Assembly (NCBI GenBank): GCA_910574475.1
Contig: CAJTAT010000001.1
Span: forward strand, 1-64,000
From: Clostridia bacterium
GTDB taxonomy: Bacteria; Bacillota; Clostridia; Lachnospirales; Lachnospiraceae
Direction of reading: 5' to 3'
Length of the DNA stretch: 64,000 bases
Shown here: positions 33,474 to 42,820 of the stretch, piece after piece
Layout of the letters: each line of letters opens with the position of its first letter
How positions within the stretch are numbered: position 1 is the first letter of the stretch
Program-made: the position numbers and the translations under genes
Notes under the pieces: model-generated
What the model was told of the DNA's origin: nothing
Database searches by the model: none
Seen by the model: only the letters and a program-made list of their open reading frames with translations

Positions 33474-35657
33474 TTATATTCTCTGAAATCGGAAGCACTT
33501 GCTTCCAAAATCCTGTTTTTCCGGCAGAATACTAATTCCACTGTACATCAGCTCATCGCCTCCATACACCTCTCCTGTGTCAAGCTCCTGATAATACGCT
33601 TTCTCATCCAGACCTTTCAGCTTCAAAATCTGTATGGCAGGCGCCGGCTCACACAAAACCTCAAAATAAAATGCCACAACTTCCCTGCCATCCTGTGAGA
33701 TAAAATTCCATGCCCCATGATTTTCCAAAAAAGGATTCTTTACCCGGTAAAAACGTCCCCTCTGTATGGTGTCACGTATTGTTTTGTAAAAGCTTATCTG
33801 TTCTGTAATCTCTCTCATTTCTTCTTCAGAGCACTTTGTAAGATCCAGTTCATATCCAAAGTTAGCGCTCATAGCCATTGCCGCCCGGGTAGACAGAGGC
33901 GTGTTTCGTCCTGTCTGATGATTTGGCGCCACACTTACATGCGCTCCCATAGTGACAGGCGGAAAGACAAAGGAAGTGGCATACTGAATTTTCATCCGGC
34001 ACACAGGATCTGTATTGTCACTGCACCAAGTCTGTGGCATATAGTACAACATTCCCGCATCAAACCGCCCCCCGCCGCTGGCACAGCTCTCAAAAAGAAT
34101 CTCAGGATGCCTGGCGGTAAGCTTTTCTATAATCCCGTACAACCCCAACACATACCTGTGAAATACTTCCCCCTGCTGTCCTGCCTCCAAAAAGGAGCTT
34201 TCTACCTCTGTCAGCTGCCGGTTCATATCCCATTTGATATAGTCTATCCGAGCCTGAGAGAGTACTTTCTCCATAGCATCCACTACATAGGCACACACTT
34301 CATGTCTGGACAAATCCAATACCAGCTGTTCCCGCCCATACGTATAGGGGCGGTCTTCTGCATGGAGGACATAGTCAGGATGCTGCCTGTAAAGATCACT
34401 GTTCTGGGAAATCATCTCCGGCTCCACCCAAAGGCCAAACTGCATACCCAGTTTATGAATCTTCTGCTCCAGATGGGCAAGACCTCCGGGAAGCTTTTTC
34501 GTATCCACCTGCCAATCGCCAAGAGAGCTGGTGTCATCGTCTCTTTTCCCAAACCATCCGTCGTCCAGCACAAAGAGCTCTATGCCGGCCTGAGCCGCCT
34601 TTTTCGCCAGTTCTAACAGCTTCTCTTCTGTGAAGTCAAAGTAGGCAGCTTCCCAGCTATTTAATAGAATAGGCCTTTCTTTCCTGACAAAAGGGCTCCG
34701 CACTAAATGCTCTCTAAAAAAGCAGTGGAAGGTATGAGACATTTCATTCAAGCCGTGGGCAGAATAAACCATGAGAACTTCCGGTGTCTGAAAAGATTCT
34801 CCCGGCTTTAAAAGCCATTCCCCATTCCAGGGATTCATCCCCATCTGAAACCTGATATTTCGAAAAGAGTCTACCTGTGCGGTTGCCATAAAATTGCCGC
34901 TGTACACAAAACTTGCTGCAAAGATTTCCCCCTGCTCTTCATCTGCTCCCCGTCTCATAAGAGCCATAAAAGGCGATTGCTGAGGCGAACTGGTCCCCCG
35001 TAGACTTTCAATCTGCACCGTTCCGCTGGTTAAGGGTCTGCGATCCATGTTCCTCTCGTTGTTGTGTCCCCCATAGAGGGTCAGCACGTCAAAATCATCT
35101 TCCCGCAAATCCACCGACATACTCAGCATTTTTGTGAGAGTCAGATTCTGTGTGGAATGATTCTCGAAGCGGACACTCCTGGCTATCACACTTTTTTCTT
35201 CAAAGACACTGTAAATCAGGAACACATCAAGTCCCACTATCTCATCCTGCATATGAATCGTTAATGTGTCCACTGCTGTCTCATCTCCAAAAGATGAGGG
35301 CAGACCGGGTAGGGTCGGTTTCCCCTTTGTGATCTCATGCCCCGCATAGCTGAGACTGCTGATGCGGCTTCCCCTTTCATTTCGGATGCCATAGGCACAG
35401 CTTCTAAAGTCTCCATTTCCATACTGAGGATACTCTTGTGGCAGTACTCCAAGGGAAAATGTGCGCTCCTTCGGCTCAGGATTTGTCTCCAGGCTACGCT
35501 CTTTCCAGATAAGAGCACGACTTCCGTGATAGCTTTCAAGCCCCCTTCCCCAGTACAAATGTGCCAGATACTTCCCTTTCAGGATCTGCATGACATAGCT
35601 GGATGTCTTCGCCTTCAGATGAAAAATTTGTCTCTGTCCATCATATTGAATACTCAT
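33474..35657 (-). CDS. aga: Alpha-galactosidase (GH36)
   Basis: Cytoplasmic enzyme of 727 aa that removes galactose from raffinose, stachyose or melibiose. The catalytic region has the nucleophile aspartate in YIKWDMNR and the acid/base region in ESCASGGGRFD, with VLDDGWFGKRDDD in the barrel. It starts MSIQYDGQRQIFHL after GGAGG. No signal peptide is seen. It is the first gene of the operon, divergent from an AraC regulator 170 bases away. Confidence 0.93.
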   Translation of the reverse strand: MSIQYDGQRQIFHLKAKTSSYVMQILKGKYLAHLYWGRGLESYHGSRALIWKERSLETNPEPKERTFSLGVLPQEYPQYGNGDFRSCAYGIRNERGSRISSLSYAGHEITKGKPTLPGLPSSFGDETAVDTLTIHMQDEIVGLDVFLIYSVFEEKSVIARSVRFENHSTQNLTLTKMLSMSVDLREDDFDVLTLYGGHNNERNMDRRPLTSGTVQIESLRGTSSPQQSPFMALMRRGADEEQGEIFAASFVYSGNFMATAQVDSFRNIRFQMGMNPWNGEWLLKPGESFQTPEVLMVYSAHGLNEMSHTFHCFFREHLVRSPFVRKERPILLNSWEAAYFDFTEEKLLELAKKAAQAGIELFVLDDGWFGKRDDDTSSLGDWQVDTKKLPGGLAHLEQKIHKLGMQFGLWVEPEMISQNSDLYRQHPDYVLHAEDRPYTYGREQLVLDLSRHEVCAYVVDAMEKVLSQARIDYIKWDMNRQLTEVESSFLEAGQQGEVFHRYVLGLYGIIEKLTARHPEILFESCASGGGRFDAGMLYYMPQTWCSDNTDPVCRMKIQYATSFVFPPVTMGAHVSVAPNHQTGRNTPLSTRAAMAMSANFGYELDLTKCSEEEMREITEQISFYKTIRDTIQRGRFYRVKNPFLENHGAWNFISQDGREVVAFYFEVLCEPAPAIQILKLKGLDEKAYYQELDTGEVYGGDELMYSGISILPEKQDFGSKCFRFQRI

Positions 35658-35748
35658 TTTTCCTCCATTTGAAGTGCCACTACGGTCCTTCGCTTATTTT
35701 AGTATTCCGCTCTTGCAATAATAACTATACTATTTTAAAATAAATAAA

Positions 35749-35775
35749 ACATGGATAAATGTTGCTTATCCATGT
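35749..35775. promoter_or_regulatory. Perfect 10-bp inverted repeat between aga and araC
   Basis: ACATGGATAA, a 7-base loop, and TTATCCATGT lie in the divergent promoter region. A TATAGT element (minus strand, near 35730) is about 20 bases downstream on the aga side, so the repeat overlaps its -35 region. It is a good candidate operator for the AraC-type regulator. Confidence 0.5.
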
Positions 35776-35827
35776 ATCTTTGTGACTACCTGATAAAACG
35801 ATAAAACTTTTTTGGGAAAGGAGCGCC

Positions 35828-36643
35828 ATGAAAGACTTTTTATTTTCCAATGACTTCTTTAAGAATTTAGATGCCTTTGTGTATACCTGTGGATACGAAA
35901 CCTGCAGTCCGGGACACAGCTATGGTCCTGCTGTGCGCAGCGGGTATTTGATTCACTATGTACTCGGCGGAGCCGGATACTTTAAGACAGGAGGCCGTAT
36001 GTACCGCCTGAAGGAGGGCGATGCCTTTCTTATCTGCCCCGATGAGCTCATCTACTACGAGGCGGACAAAAAAAATCCCTGGACCTACACATGGATTGGT
36101 TTCCAAGGTGTAAAAATCAAGGGATATCTGGAGCGGACCTCTCTTCTGGCCTCTCCAGTCTTTCACTATGGAAAAGATGATCGCATCCGTCTCTGCCATG
36201 AAAAAATGTTTGAAGCAAATCGCCTGACAGCGAACCGGGATTTGATGATGAACAGCATCCTATATGAATATCTCTTTCTTCTGGTCAGTAAATTCCCCCG
36301 GGAACAGTTTACATCCAGGGAAAAGCAAATCAGCTATGTAGAGGAGGTTTTAAAATTCCTGGAATCCAATTATCCTCAAAAAATCTCCATTCAAGCCCTT
36401 GCAGATTCCCTTGGGCTAAATCGCTCCTACCTGCATCGCCTCTTTAAGTCAGCTACAGGTGCATCCCTCCAGGAATATCTTCTGGATCTGCGCATACGAA
36501 AAGCATGTTCCCTACTAAAGTCAACAGACTTATCTGTTACTATTATTTCCCACTCCGTGGGATATGAGGATACTCTGTACTTTTCCAGGCTCTTCAAAAA
36601 GAAAAAGGGAGTAAGCCCAAGCCAGTACTGTCAAAAAGTTTAG
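35828..36643 (+). CDS. AraC-family transcriptional regulator of the alpha-galactoside operon
   Basis: The N-terminal cupin-type sugar-binding half (about 1-150) has SGYLIHYVLGGAGYFKTGG and YRLKEGDAFLICPDE. The C-terminal pair of helix-turn-helix motifs has ISIQALADSLGLNRSYLHRLFK and ISHSVGYEDTLYFSRLFKK, followed by GVSPSQY. At 271 aa it resembles MsmR/RafR regulators of raffinose operons. AAAGGAG precedes the ATG. Activation of the divergent aga operon in the presence of an alpha-galactoside is inferred from position. Confidence 0.88.
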   Translation: MKDFLFSNDFFKNLDAFVYTCGYETCSPGHSYGPAVRSGYLIHYVLGGAGYFKTGGRMYRLKEGDAFLICPDELIYYEADKKNPWTYTWIGFQGVKIKGYLERTSLLASPVFHYGKDDRIRLCHEKMFEANRLTANRDLMMNSILYEYLFLLVSKFPREQFTSREKQISYVEEVLKFLESNYPQKISIQALADSLGLNRSYLHRLFKSATGASLQEYLLDLRIRKACSLLKSTDLSVTIISHSVGYEDTLYFSRLFKKKKGVSPSQYCQKV

Positions 36644-36656
36644 CCTTATCCTTCTA

Positions 36657-37505
36657 TCACGCTTTCCTGCCTTCTCTCCTGAGCAGGTAAAATCTTACCG
36701 CAAGTAGGAGCACACCTGCCAGGCAGAGAATCACTCCTGCGATTCTCAGAGGAGAGGTATTTAGATACATGGATCTTCCCAGAATTCTATTTGTAACAAA
36801 GAGGCTGAACCCGTTAAGCATAGCCGGAATCAAACATCCCAAAAACACTCCATCCACGATCCCTGCCACGCCAATTGTCTTGATACCTTTCATCTGCCAC
36901 CGGCCCATCCAGTATAGGAGCACGCCAAAACCACCTGCAACCAAAATCATAAGTACCTGGAACCATCCTGCAGTTAAAATTCTGTAAAGCTGGAGTACAA
37001 CTAATGCATCCCCGCCAAAATTGCTGATAAAGAAGGGAAGCTCCCCTAATATATCTGTCACATTCTTCTCTGCCTCATACAAGCCTTGCAACAGACGTTC
37101 CCGATTCTGCTGAACGCGTTCACTCCCCACAAACTTTTCCAGATTCGCCAGAATATCTTCGTTCAACCGTTCCAGATTCTTCTCTATATCTGGCGCTTCA
37201 AACTCTTTGTCGCTGCTCACAGCCTTTGCAATACTCTTTAGATATTTCTCTGCCACTTGATCTAGCTGGCGGTGATTTCTCACCATAGTATCTATTTCAA
37301 TTCCTTGATCTGAGGAAAGTTCCGGGAAACATTCATTGATCCCGTCAAAGATACGCAGACGGACGGCATTTCCAATAAAGGCCTCCCTGACTGCTGAAGC
37401 GCACATAGGCCTTACACACAGAACAAGGCCTGTCAGTAGCACCGACAAGCCAAAAAGAATTCCTATAATCGCTCTTATAAATCTTTTTTGTACCTTCTCT
37501 TCCAT
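36657..37505 (-). CDS. Uncharacterised membrane protein, 282 aa
   Basis: It has one hydrophobic segment near residues 11-31, an outside loop of about 130 residues rich in charged helices (EIDTMVRNHRQLDQVAEKYL and FEAPDIEKNLERLNEDILAN), and three more segments in the C-terminal half, ending in a short basic tail. I do not recognise the family. It ends 13 bases from the convergent araC gene and lies upstream of nothing else on its strand; no terminator is visible between the two. Confidence 0.75.
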   Translation of the reverse strand: MEEKVQKRFIRAIIGILFGLSVLLTGLVLCVRPMCASAVREAFIGNAVRLRIFDGINECFPELSSDQGIEIDTMVRNHRQLDQVAEKYLKSIAKAVSSDKEFEAPDIEKNLERLNEDILANLEKFVGSERVQQNRERLLQGLYEAEKNVTDILGELPFFISNFGGDALVVLQLYRILTAGWFQVLMILVAGGFGVLLYWMGRWQMKGIKTIGVAGIVDGVFLGCLIPAMLNGFSLFVTNRILGRSMYLNTSPLRIAGVILCLAGVLLLAVRFYLLRREGRKA

Positions 37506-37565
37506 CTCTTTGCCTCTATACCTTTTTCAAAAGAATACTCTTATCTAATGTATCACAAAGATTCT

Positions 37566-38597
37566 CTACATAAGAATATGTCGAAAATCATTAAACATCA
37601 CCAGTACCATCAGAGCCATTAACAGCATCAAACCGACAAAATGCACCATACCCTCTTTTTCCGGGTCAATGCCCCTGCCCCGAATGGCCTCTATTATGAG
37701 AAACACAAGCCTTCCTCCATCCAGAGCGGGAAGTGGGAGGAGGTTCATGACTCCAAGGTTTGCACTCAAAAGGATAGAGATATAAAGCATATTTAACCAG
37801 ACATAAAAGGCTCCATCCGGTCGGCTGGCCTCATAGGATTCTCCGATGGTATTTACAATTCCAACTGGGCCGGAAATATCATCCGCACCCACACTGCCTC
37901 CAAGCAGCATACCAAGGCTCTTTATGGTAGTAGAAATCCAGTATTTCACCTCATAGGCACTGTAGGCAATTGTCTGAAGAACATTCCCTTTCGTCCGAAC
38001 GCCAGAGCCGCGAAATCCAAGATAATACATGCCATTCTCACTCTGCTTAGGTTCCAAAATGGTTGCGTAGCGTTCCCCATCGCGCTCATAAACCACTTCC
38101 ACCGTTTTTCCCTGATTCATCTGCACATACAGACTGACTTCCCGGTAAACATGGATACTGGTATTGTTCATTTTCACAATTCTATCTCCCGCCTGCATCC
38201 CAGCTGCCTCCGCAGGATAATCTTCTGTGACAGCTGCCACAATAGGCGCATCATATCCAATACTTCCTATAATGCACAGAGATAAAAGAAAGGCCAGAAT
38301 AAAATTGAAAATAGGCCCGGCTGCCACCACAGAAATTCGTGTCCACACAGACTTCCTTCCAAAAGAATTGAGATCGTCGCTTACCCCGTCCTCTCCTACC
38401 ATCATACAGGAGCCTCCAAAGGGAAACAGCTTTAAGGAATAGCGCGTCCCTCCTATCTGTCTACTCAAAAGCCTGGGCCCCATCCCAAGAGAAAATTCAG
38501 TTACTGTAATTCCGCCTCGTTTGGCAAGAAGAAAATGGCCCAATTCATGAATGATCACAATCAGGCTGAAGATCAGCAATGCAAGTACATACTTCAA
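37566..38597 (-). CDS. rseP: RIP metalloprotease RseP (site-2 protease family)
   Basis: Intramembrane zinc protease. IIHELGHFLLAKRGG holds the HExxH zinc site in the first membrane segment, PALDGGRLVFLI is the LDGG motif with the third ligand, and a PDZ domain (DYPAEAAGMQAGDRIVKMN) sits between. A TTG at 38597, one base after the dxr stop and behind AGGTGG, is the chosen start (343 aa). A natural candidate substrate is the RsiV-like anti-sigma factor at 24.6 kb, but nothing here proves it. Confidence 0.93.
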   Translation of the reverse strand: MKYVLALLIFSLIVIIHELGHFLLAKRGGITVTEFSLGMGPRLLSRQIGGTRYSLKLFPFGGSCMMVGEDGVSDDLNSFGRKSVWTRISVVAAGPIFNFILAFLLSLCIIGSIGYDAPIVAAVTEDYPAEAAGMQAGDRIVKMNNTSIHVYREVSLYVQMNQGKTVEVVYERDGERYATILEPKQSENGMYYLGFRGSGVRTKGNVLQTIAYSAYEVKYWISTTIKSLGMLLGGSVGADDISGPVGIVNTIGESYEASRPDGAFYVWLNMLYISILLSANLGVMNLLPLPALDGGRLVFLIIEAIRGRGIDPEKEGMVHFVGLMLLMALMVLVMFNDFRHILM

Positions 38598-38598
38598 G

Positions 38599-39741
38599 CT
38601 ACCACCTGCTTTCAATAAATTCATATACGGATTGTTCCGTCTCTAAGATCTGTTCCACGGTAGGATCCGCCATTACCTGATGAGCCTCCATACTTGCCTC
38701 TATGATCTCTGGAATCTCAAGGTAGGCAATCTTCCGGTTCAAAAATTTACTCACCGCCCGCTCATTGGCCGCATTGTACACAGTGGGCATGGATCCTCCT
38801 GCTGCCGCCGCGTCAAAGGCCAACTGTAGTCCCCGGAAAGTATCCATATCCGGCTTCTCAAAAGTAATCTCACTTAATATGCCAAAGTCCAGCCTCTCCC
38901 CTGGGAGAAACCGCCTCTCTGGATAGTAGAGGGCATACTGTATGGGCAGCTTCATATCTGGTGTCCCAAGCTGGGCAATCACCGCCCCATCCACAAATTC
39001 CACCATAGAGTGAATAATGCTCTTTGGCTGAACTACAATCTGGATATCTTTAGGTTCTATTCCAAACAGCCACTTGGCTTCCATCATCTCCAGACCTTTA
39101 TTCACAAGTGTGGAAGAGTCAATGGTTATTTTAGGTCCCATTGCCCAATTGGGATGCCTTAAAGCATCCTCCACCTGAATATTGGCCAGATCTTCACGCT
39201 TCTTTCCCCGAAATGGCCCGCCGGAAGCTGTGAGCAGGATTTTGCCAAGCTGCTTTCTATTCTCTCCCTGAAGGCACTGAAAAATGGCACTGTGCTCGCT
39301 GTCTACCGGCAAAATGTTTACTCCCATTCTCTTTGCCAGTGGTATAATCATATGCCCTGCAGTGACTAAAGTTTCCTTATTTGCAAGAGCAATATCCTTT
39401 CCTGCCTTCATGGCTTCTATTGTGGGAAGAATACCAATCATTCCCACAATGGCAGTGACAACAATCTCTGCCTCCTCACAGGTACAGACTTCTATCAGTC
39501 CTTCCATGCCAGACACAATCCTGACATCCAGATCCTGTACAGCCGTACGCAGCTCTTTTGCTTTCTCTTCTGACCAGACAGCCGCAAGCTTAGGACGAAA
39601 TTCCCGTATCTGTTCTTCCAGCTTTTTTATATTACTTCCGGCAGCCAATGACACGATTTGCAAATCACCGTTGTTGCGGGCAACATCAAGGGTCTGTGTT
39701 CCAATAGAACCTGTTGAGCCAAGTATTCCGATCTTTTTCAT
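38599..39741 (-). CDS. dxr: 1-deoxy-D-xylulose 5-phosphate reductoisomerase
   Basis: Second enzyme of the MEP isoprenoid pathway. The NADPH site is ILGSTGSIGTQTLDVARNN. ANKETLVTAG, PVDSEHSAIFQCLQG and TASGGPFRGK carry the metal and substrate contacts, and the C-terminal domain has NAANERAVSKFLN. At 380 aa it is full length. It ends adjoining rseP and follows cdsA with a 70-base gap, in the usual bacterial order. Confidence 0.97.
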   Translation of the reverse strand: MKKIGILGSTGSIGTQTLDVARNNGDLQIVSLAAGSNIKKLEEQIREFRPKLAAVWSEEKAKELRTAVQDLDVRIVSGMEGLIEVCTCEEAEIVVTAIVGMIGILPTIEAMKAGKDIALANKETLVTAGHMIIPLAKRMGVNILPVDSEHSAIFQCLQGENRKQLGKILLTASGGPFRGKKREDLANIQVEDALRHPNWAMGPKITIDSSTLVNKGLEMMEAKWLFGIEPKDIQIVVQPKSIIHSMVEFVDGAVIAQLGTPDMKLPIQYALYYPERRFLPGERLDFGILSEITFEKPDMDTFRGLQLAFDAAAAGGSMPTVYNAANERAVSKFLNRKIAYLEIPEIIEASMEAHQVMADPTVEQILETEQSVYEFIESRW

Positions 39742-39811
39742 GAAACTCTCCTCTAAATATGTCTATCCTATATCGTTTTATCTTTCATAAAATCCCAAAA
39801 ACACTTACCTG

Positions 39812-40618
39812 TCACTTCATGATCCATGTAGCCAGGATCCATATAATTGGCGCTGTAAAAATCACACTGTCAAATCGATCCAGAATTCCACCGTGACCAG
39901 GAATCAGATGTCCATAATCTTTGATATTGTGGTTCCGCTTAATAGCAGAGGCTGCCAGATCTCCTATTTGAGAGACGACTGCGCCAACTCCACACAAGAC
40001 TCCACAGACCCCTGGGGGAATCTGTAAAACCAGTCCATACAAATATCCCAGAAGTGCTGCTCCGACCACTCCGCCCACTGCACCTTCTATGGATTTTTTA
40101 GGACTTAGGACAGGAGCCAGCTTGTGCTTTCCGATCAACATTCCAACTGCATAAGCACAGGTGTCACAGCCCCAGGAGCAGATAAAAATCAGAAAAAACA
40201 GTAGTTTTCCGTCTGCACCAGATCCGCTTAGAAGTCTGGTCTGATAGAGAAAGGAGAGCATAAGAGACACATAGCCCACTCCAAAGTAGGCTGCCATAAT
40301 CTCCTCTGTCTTATATTTGGGAAACGTAAATACATAAACAGCCATCAAAACCATAAGATATGTGATCAGAAGCATTGGACCTGCAACCAGCATAGATACC
40401 TCATAGTAGACTGCCACATAGTACAGAAGAGAGGCAAAGAGCCCCAATATACCTGGAACTTTTTTCTCTATCTGAAATACTTGACAAAATTCCCAGTATC
40501 CAATCAGTGAAATTACAAGAGTGAAAAGAAAAAGAATCAGTCCTCCTGTAATTCCGGCTCCGATTATGATAGCCAGCAAAACGATCCCACTGATTAATCT
40601 TGTCATAAATGACTTCAT
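39812..40618 (-). CDS. cdsA: Phosphatidate cytidylyltransferase
   Basis: Membrane enzyme making CDP-diacylglycerol for phospholipids. About seven to eight hydrophobic segments lead to the family signature SAIKRNHNIKDYGHLIPGHG followed by GILDRFD. At 268 aa it is normal. The ATG immediately follows the uppS stop, so the two are translationally linked. Confidence 0.96.
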   Translation of the reverse strand: MKSFMTRLISGIVLLAIIIGAGITGGLILFLFTLVISLIGYWEFCQVFQIEKKVPGILGLFASLLYYVAVYYEVSMLVAGPMLLITYLMVLMAVYVFTFPKYKTEEIMAAYFGVGYVSLMLSFLYQTRLLSGSGADGKLLFFLIFICSWGCDTCAYAVGMLIGKHKLAPVLSPKKSIEGAVGGVVGAALLGYLYGLVLQIPPGVCGVLCGVGAVVSQIGDLAASAIKRNHNIKDYGHLIPGHGGILDRFDSVIFTAPIIWILATWIMK

Positions 40619-41329
40619 TTATGCTTCCTCCTCAACCCCACCATAACGTCTATTTCGCTTTTGGTACACTTCAATGGCTTTCGCTAACTCCTCTTTTGTA
40701 AAGTCTGGCCAATGAACATCTGCAAAGTAAAACTCAGTGTAGGCCAGCTGCCAGAGAAGGAAGTTGGAAAGGCGCTGCTCTCCACTGGTTCGTATCAGAA
40801 GATCCGGATCTGGAATTCCAGCTGTGTCCAGATAGTCTTCGAAGACTTTTTCCGAAATATCTTCTATCTTCAATTTCCCTGCCTCCTGATCTGCTGCCAT
40901 TCTTTTCATGGCACGGATCATCTCATCCCGGCTTCCATAATTAATTGCAATCTGAAAATTAAGACCATCATTATCCCTGGATGCCTCTTCAAGCTCTGCG
41001 ATACGCTTTCTGATATCCTCATCCAGCCTGGTTTTATCGCCAATCACACGAACACGCATATGATTTTTCTCTGCTGTTTTCAGACAAGTCTTCATGTAGC
41101 TGCGCAACAGCTTCATCAGCGCGTCTACCTCTCCCTGAGGCCGGCTCCAATTTTCTGTGGAAAAAGCATAGACAGTCAGATACTTAATGCCTATATTCCA
41201 AGCCTCCCGACAAATTATTTCCACATTTTTACTGCCCTGAGCATGCCCATAATTTCGAGGCATTCCTTTTGCTTTGGCCCAACGTCCATTTCCATCGAGA
41301 ATAATTGCCACATGCTGTGGTATTTTCAT
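40619..41329 (-). CDS. uppS: Undecaprenyl diphosphate synthase
   Basis: Makes the C55 lipid carrier for cell-wall synthesis. It begins with VAIILDGNGRWAKAKGMPRNYGH, where the aspartate is catalytic, and has TVYAFSTENWSRP, NFQIAINYGSRDE and DLLIRTSGEQRLSNFLLWQLAYTE in part, which are all uppS hallmarks. At 236 aa it is full length. It follows frr with a 134-base gap that contains two hairpins. Confidence 0.97.
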   Translation of the reverse strand: MKIPQHVAIILDGNGRWAKAKGMPRNYGHAQGSKNVEIICREAWNIGIKYLTVYAFSTENWSRPQGEVDALMKLLRSYMKTCLKTAEKNHMRVRVIGDKTRLDEDIRKRIAELEEASRDNDGLNFQIAINYGSRDEMIRAMKRMAADQEAGKLKIEDISEKVFEDYLDTAGIPDPDLLIRTSGEQRLSNFLLWQLAYTEFYFADVHWPDFTKEELAKAIEVYQKRNRRYGGVEEEA

Positions 41330-41354
41330 ACAGTCTCTCCTTCAATCGTAAAGA

Positions 41355-41432
41355 GGACGGGTATATGCAGCACGTACCCGTCCCTACTATGTCATTCCAT
41401 AATCAAACATTCCTATGGGGTATCATAGGAAT
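41355..41432. repeat. Two consecutive hairpins between frr and uppS
   Basis: GGACGGGTA/TACCCGTCC (41355-41363 with 41375-41383, loop 11) and ATTCCTAT/ATAGGAAT (41409-41416 with 41425-41432, loop 8) are both perfect. Neither has a T tract, so they are more likely RNA processing or stability elements than terminators. Confidence 0.55.
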
Positions 41433-41463
41433 ATGACCTGTAACCTCCCCACATTGCTCCTGA

Positions 41464-42018
41464 TTATACGGTTAAAATCTCTTTAGACTTCTCCTCCACT
41501 GCTTTATCAACATCAGCAATGTACTTGTCTGTCATCTTCTGTGTCTTAGACTCCAGATCTTTCTGATCATCCTCAGAAATCTCATTGGCTTTATTCATCT
41601 TTTTAAAAGTCTCATTGGCATCCCGGCGGATATTGCGAATTGCCACCTTTGTGGCTTCCCCTTTCTTCTTGATATCCTTTACAAGCTCTTTTCTGCGCTC
41701 TTCTGTCAGCTCAGGAAATACAAGACGAATCACAGAGCCGTCATTGGATGGAGTAATACCTACATCTGAGGTCAAAATTGCTTTCTCAATCGCCTTGAGC
41801 AGATTCTTCTCCCAGGGCTGAATCTGCAACATACGCGGCTCTGGCACAGAAATATTGCCTACTTGCTGCAGAGGAGTCGGCGTCCCATAGTAATCAATCC
41901 GAATCTTATCCAACACGTGTGGATTTGCCCGCCCTGCACGAATACTTTGAAAATCCCGTGTCATTGCATCGTAAGACTTTGTCATCTTCTCTTCATATAC
42001 TTTTAATCTCTCGTCCAT
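41464..42018 (-). CDS. frr: Ribosome recycling factor
   Basis: Splits post-termination ribosomes together with EF-G. It starts MDERLKVYEEKMTKSYDAM and has RAGRANPHVLDKIRIDYYG, PLQQVGNISVPEPRML, and the C-terminal RREELVKDIKKKGE-like helix with NIRRDANE. The ATG at 42018 lies behind GGAGGATC; an ATG five codons earlier overlaps that site. It is 184 aa. It follows pyrH by 17 bases. Confidence 0.97.
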   Translation of the reverse strand: MDERLKVYEEKMTKSYDAMTRDFQSIRAGRANPHVLDKIRIDYYGTPTPLQQVGNISVPEPRMLQIQPWEKNLLKAIEKAILTSDVGITPSNDGSVIRLVFPELTEERRKELVKDIKKKGEATKVAIRNIRRDANETFKKMNKANEISEDDQKDLESKTQKMTDKYIADVDKAVEEKSKEILTV

Positions 42019-42035
42019 TGTGTGATCCTCCATAT

Positions 42036-42731
42036 TTATACTGTAATTTTTGTTCCAGTAAATCTTCCTTTTACTGTGTTAACAATACTATTCTCTTCAT
42101 TCAGGCCAAATACCAACATAGGCATCTGGTTTTCCATGCACATAATAGAAGCTGTCAAATCCATCACTGCCAGCCGCCGATCTACAACCTCAGCAATGGA
42201 AATCTCGTCATATTTGACTGCTTTGGGATTCAGCTTTGGATCGCTGTCATAGACTCCGTCCACAGCCTTGGCCAGCAAAATCATGTCTGCCTCAATCTCA
42301 ATGGCTCGCAGTGTGGTGGTCGTATCCGTAGAGAAATATGGATGCCCGGTTCCCCCTGCAAAAAAAGTGACGCAGCCTCTGTTCAGACGTTTTACAGCAT
42401 GGTCTTTGGTAAACAGTCGAGCAAAACCTCCACATGTAAAAGGTGTATAGACTTCTGTGTCCATTCCCACAGAGCGGAAAATCTCAGACACATAGATACA
42501 GTTCATTACCGTAGCCAACATCCCAATCTGATCTGCCTTAGTTCGGTCCATGTTCTCGCTGGTTCTTCCCCGCCAGAAGTTGCCGCCCCCAATGACAATT
42601 CCAAACTGAATTCCATCATCCACCAGGACTTTTACCTGTTTTGCCACCTCCAAAACGGTCGCCTCGTCAAAGCCTGTATGCTTCTCACCTGCAAGGGCTT
42701 CTCCACTTAGTTTTAACAATACTCGCTTCAT
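42036..42731 (-). CDS. pyrH: UMP kinase
   Basis: Phosphorylates UMP to UDP; hexameric, of the amino-acid-kinase fold. It starts MKRVLLKLSGEALAG, with VIGGGNFWRGR, AGGTGHPYFSTDTTTTLRA and ILLAKAVDGVYDSDP as family motifs. At 231 aa it is full length. It is the first gene of the operon pyrH-frr-uppS-cdsA-dxr-rseP, with its own promoter (42793-42820). Confidence 0.97.
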   Translation of the reverse strand: MKRVLLKLSGEALAGEKHTGFDEATVLEVAKQVKVLVDDGIQFGIVIGGGNFWRGRTSENMDRTKADQIGMLATVMNCIYVSEIFRSVGMDTEVYTPFTCGGFARLFTKDHAVKRLNRGCVTFFAGGTGHPYFSTDTTTTLRAIEIEADMILLAKAVDGVYDSDPKLNPKAVKYDEISIAEVVDRRLAVMDLTASIMCMENQMPMLVFGLNEENSIVNTVKGRFTGTKITV

Positions 42732-42792
42732 AGTTTTGTTCTCCTGCTCTTCTTTTCCCTTTTCAAATATGACAAAAGAAATATCTTTTAAC

Positions 42793-42820
42793 AGTATAAC
42801 ATAAATTTAGGAAATTTCAA
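42793..42820 (-). promoter_or_regulatory. Promoter of the pyrH operon
   Basis: TTGAAA (42820-42815) and TATACT (42798-42793) are separated by 16 bp, about 60 bases before the pyrH ATG. Confidence 0.7.

Noticed and set aside
33717..34616. Plus-strand frame of 299 codons opposite aga
   Set aside because: Antisense of a clear GH36 gene with catalytic motifs; no start signal.
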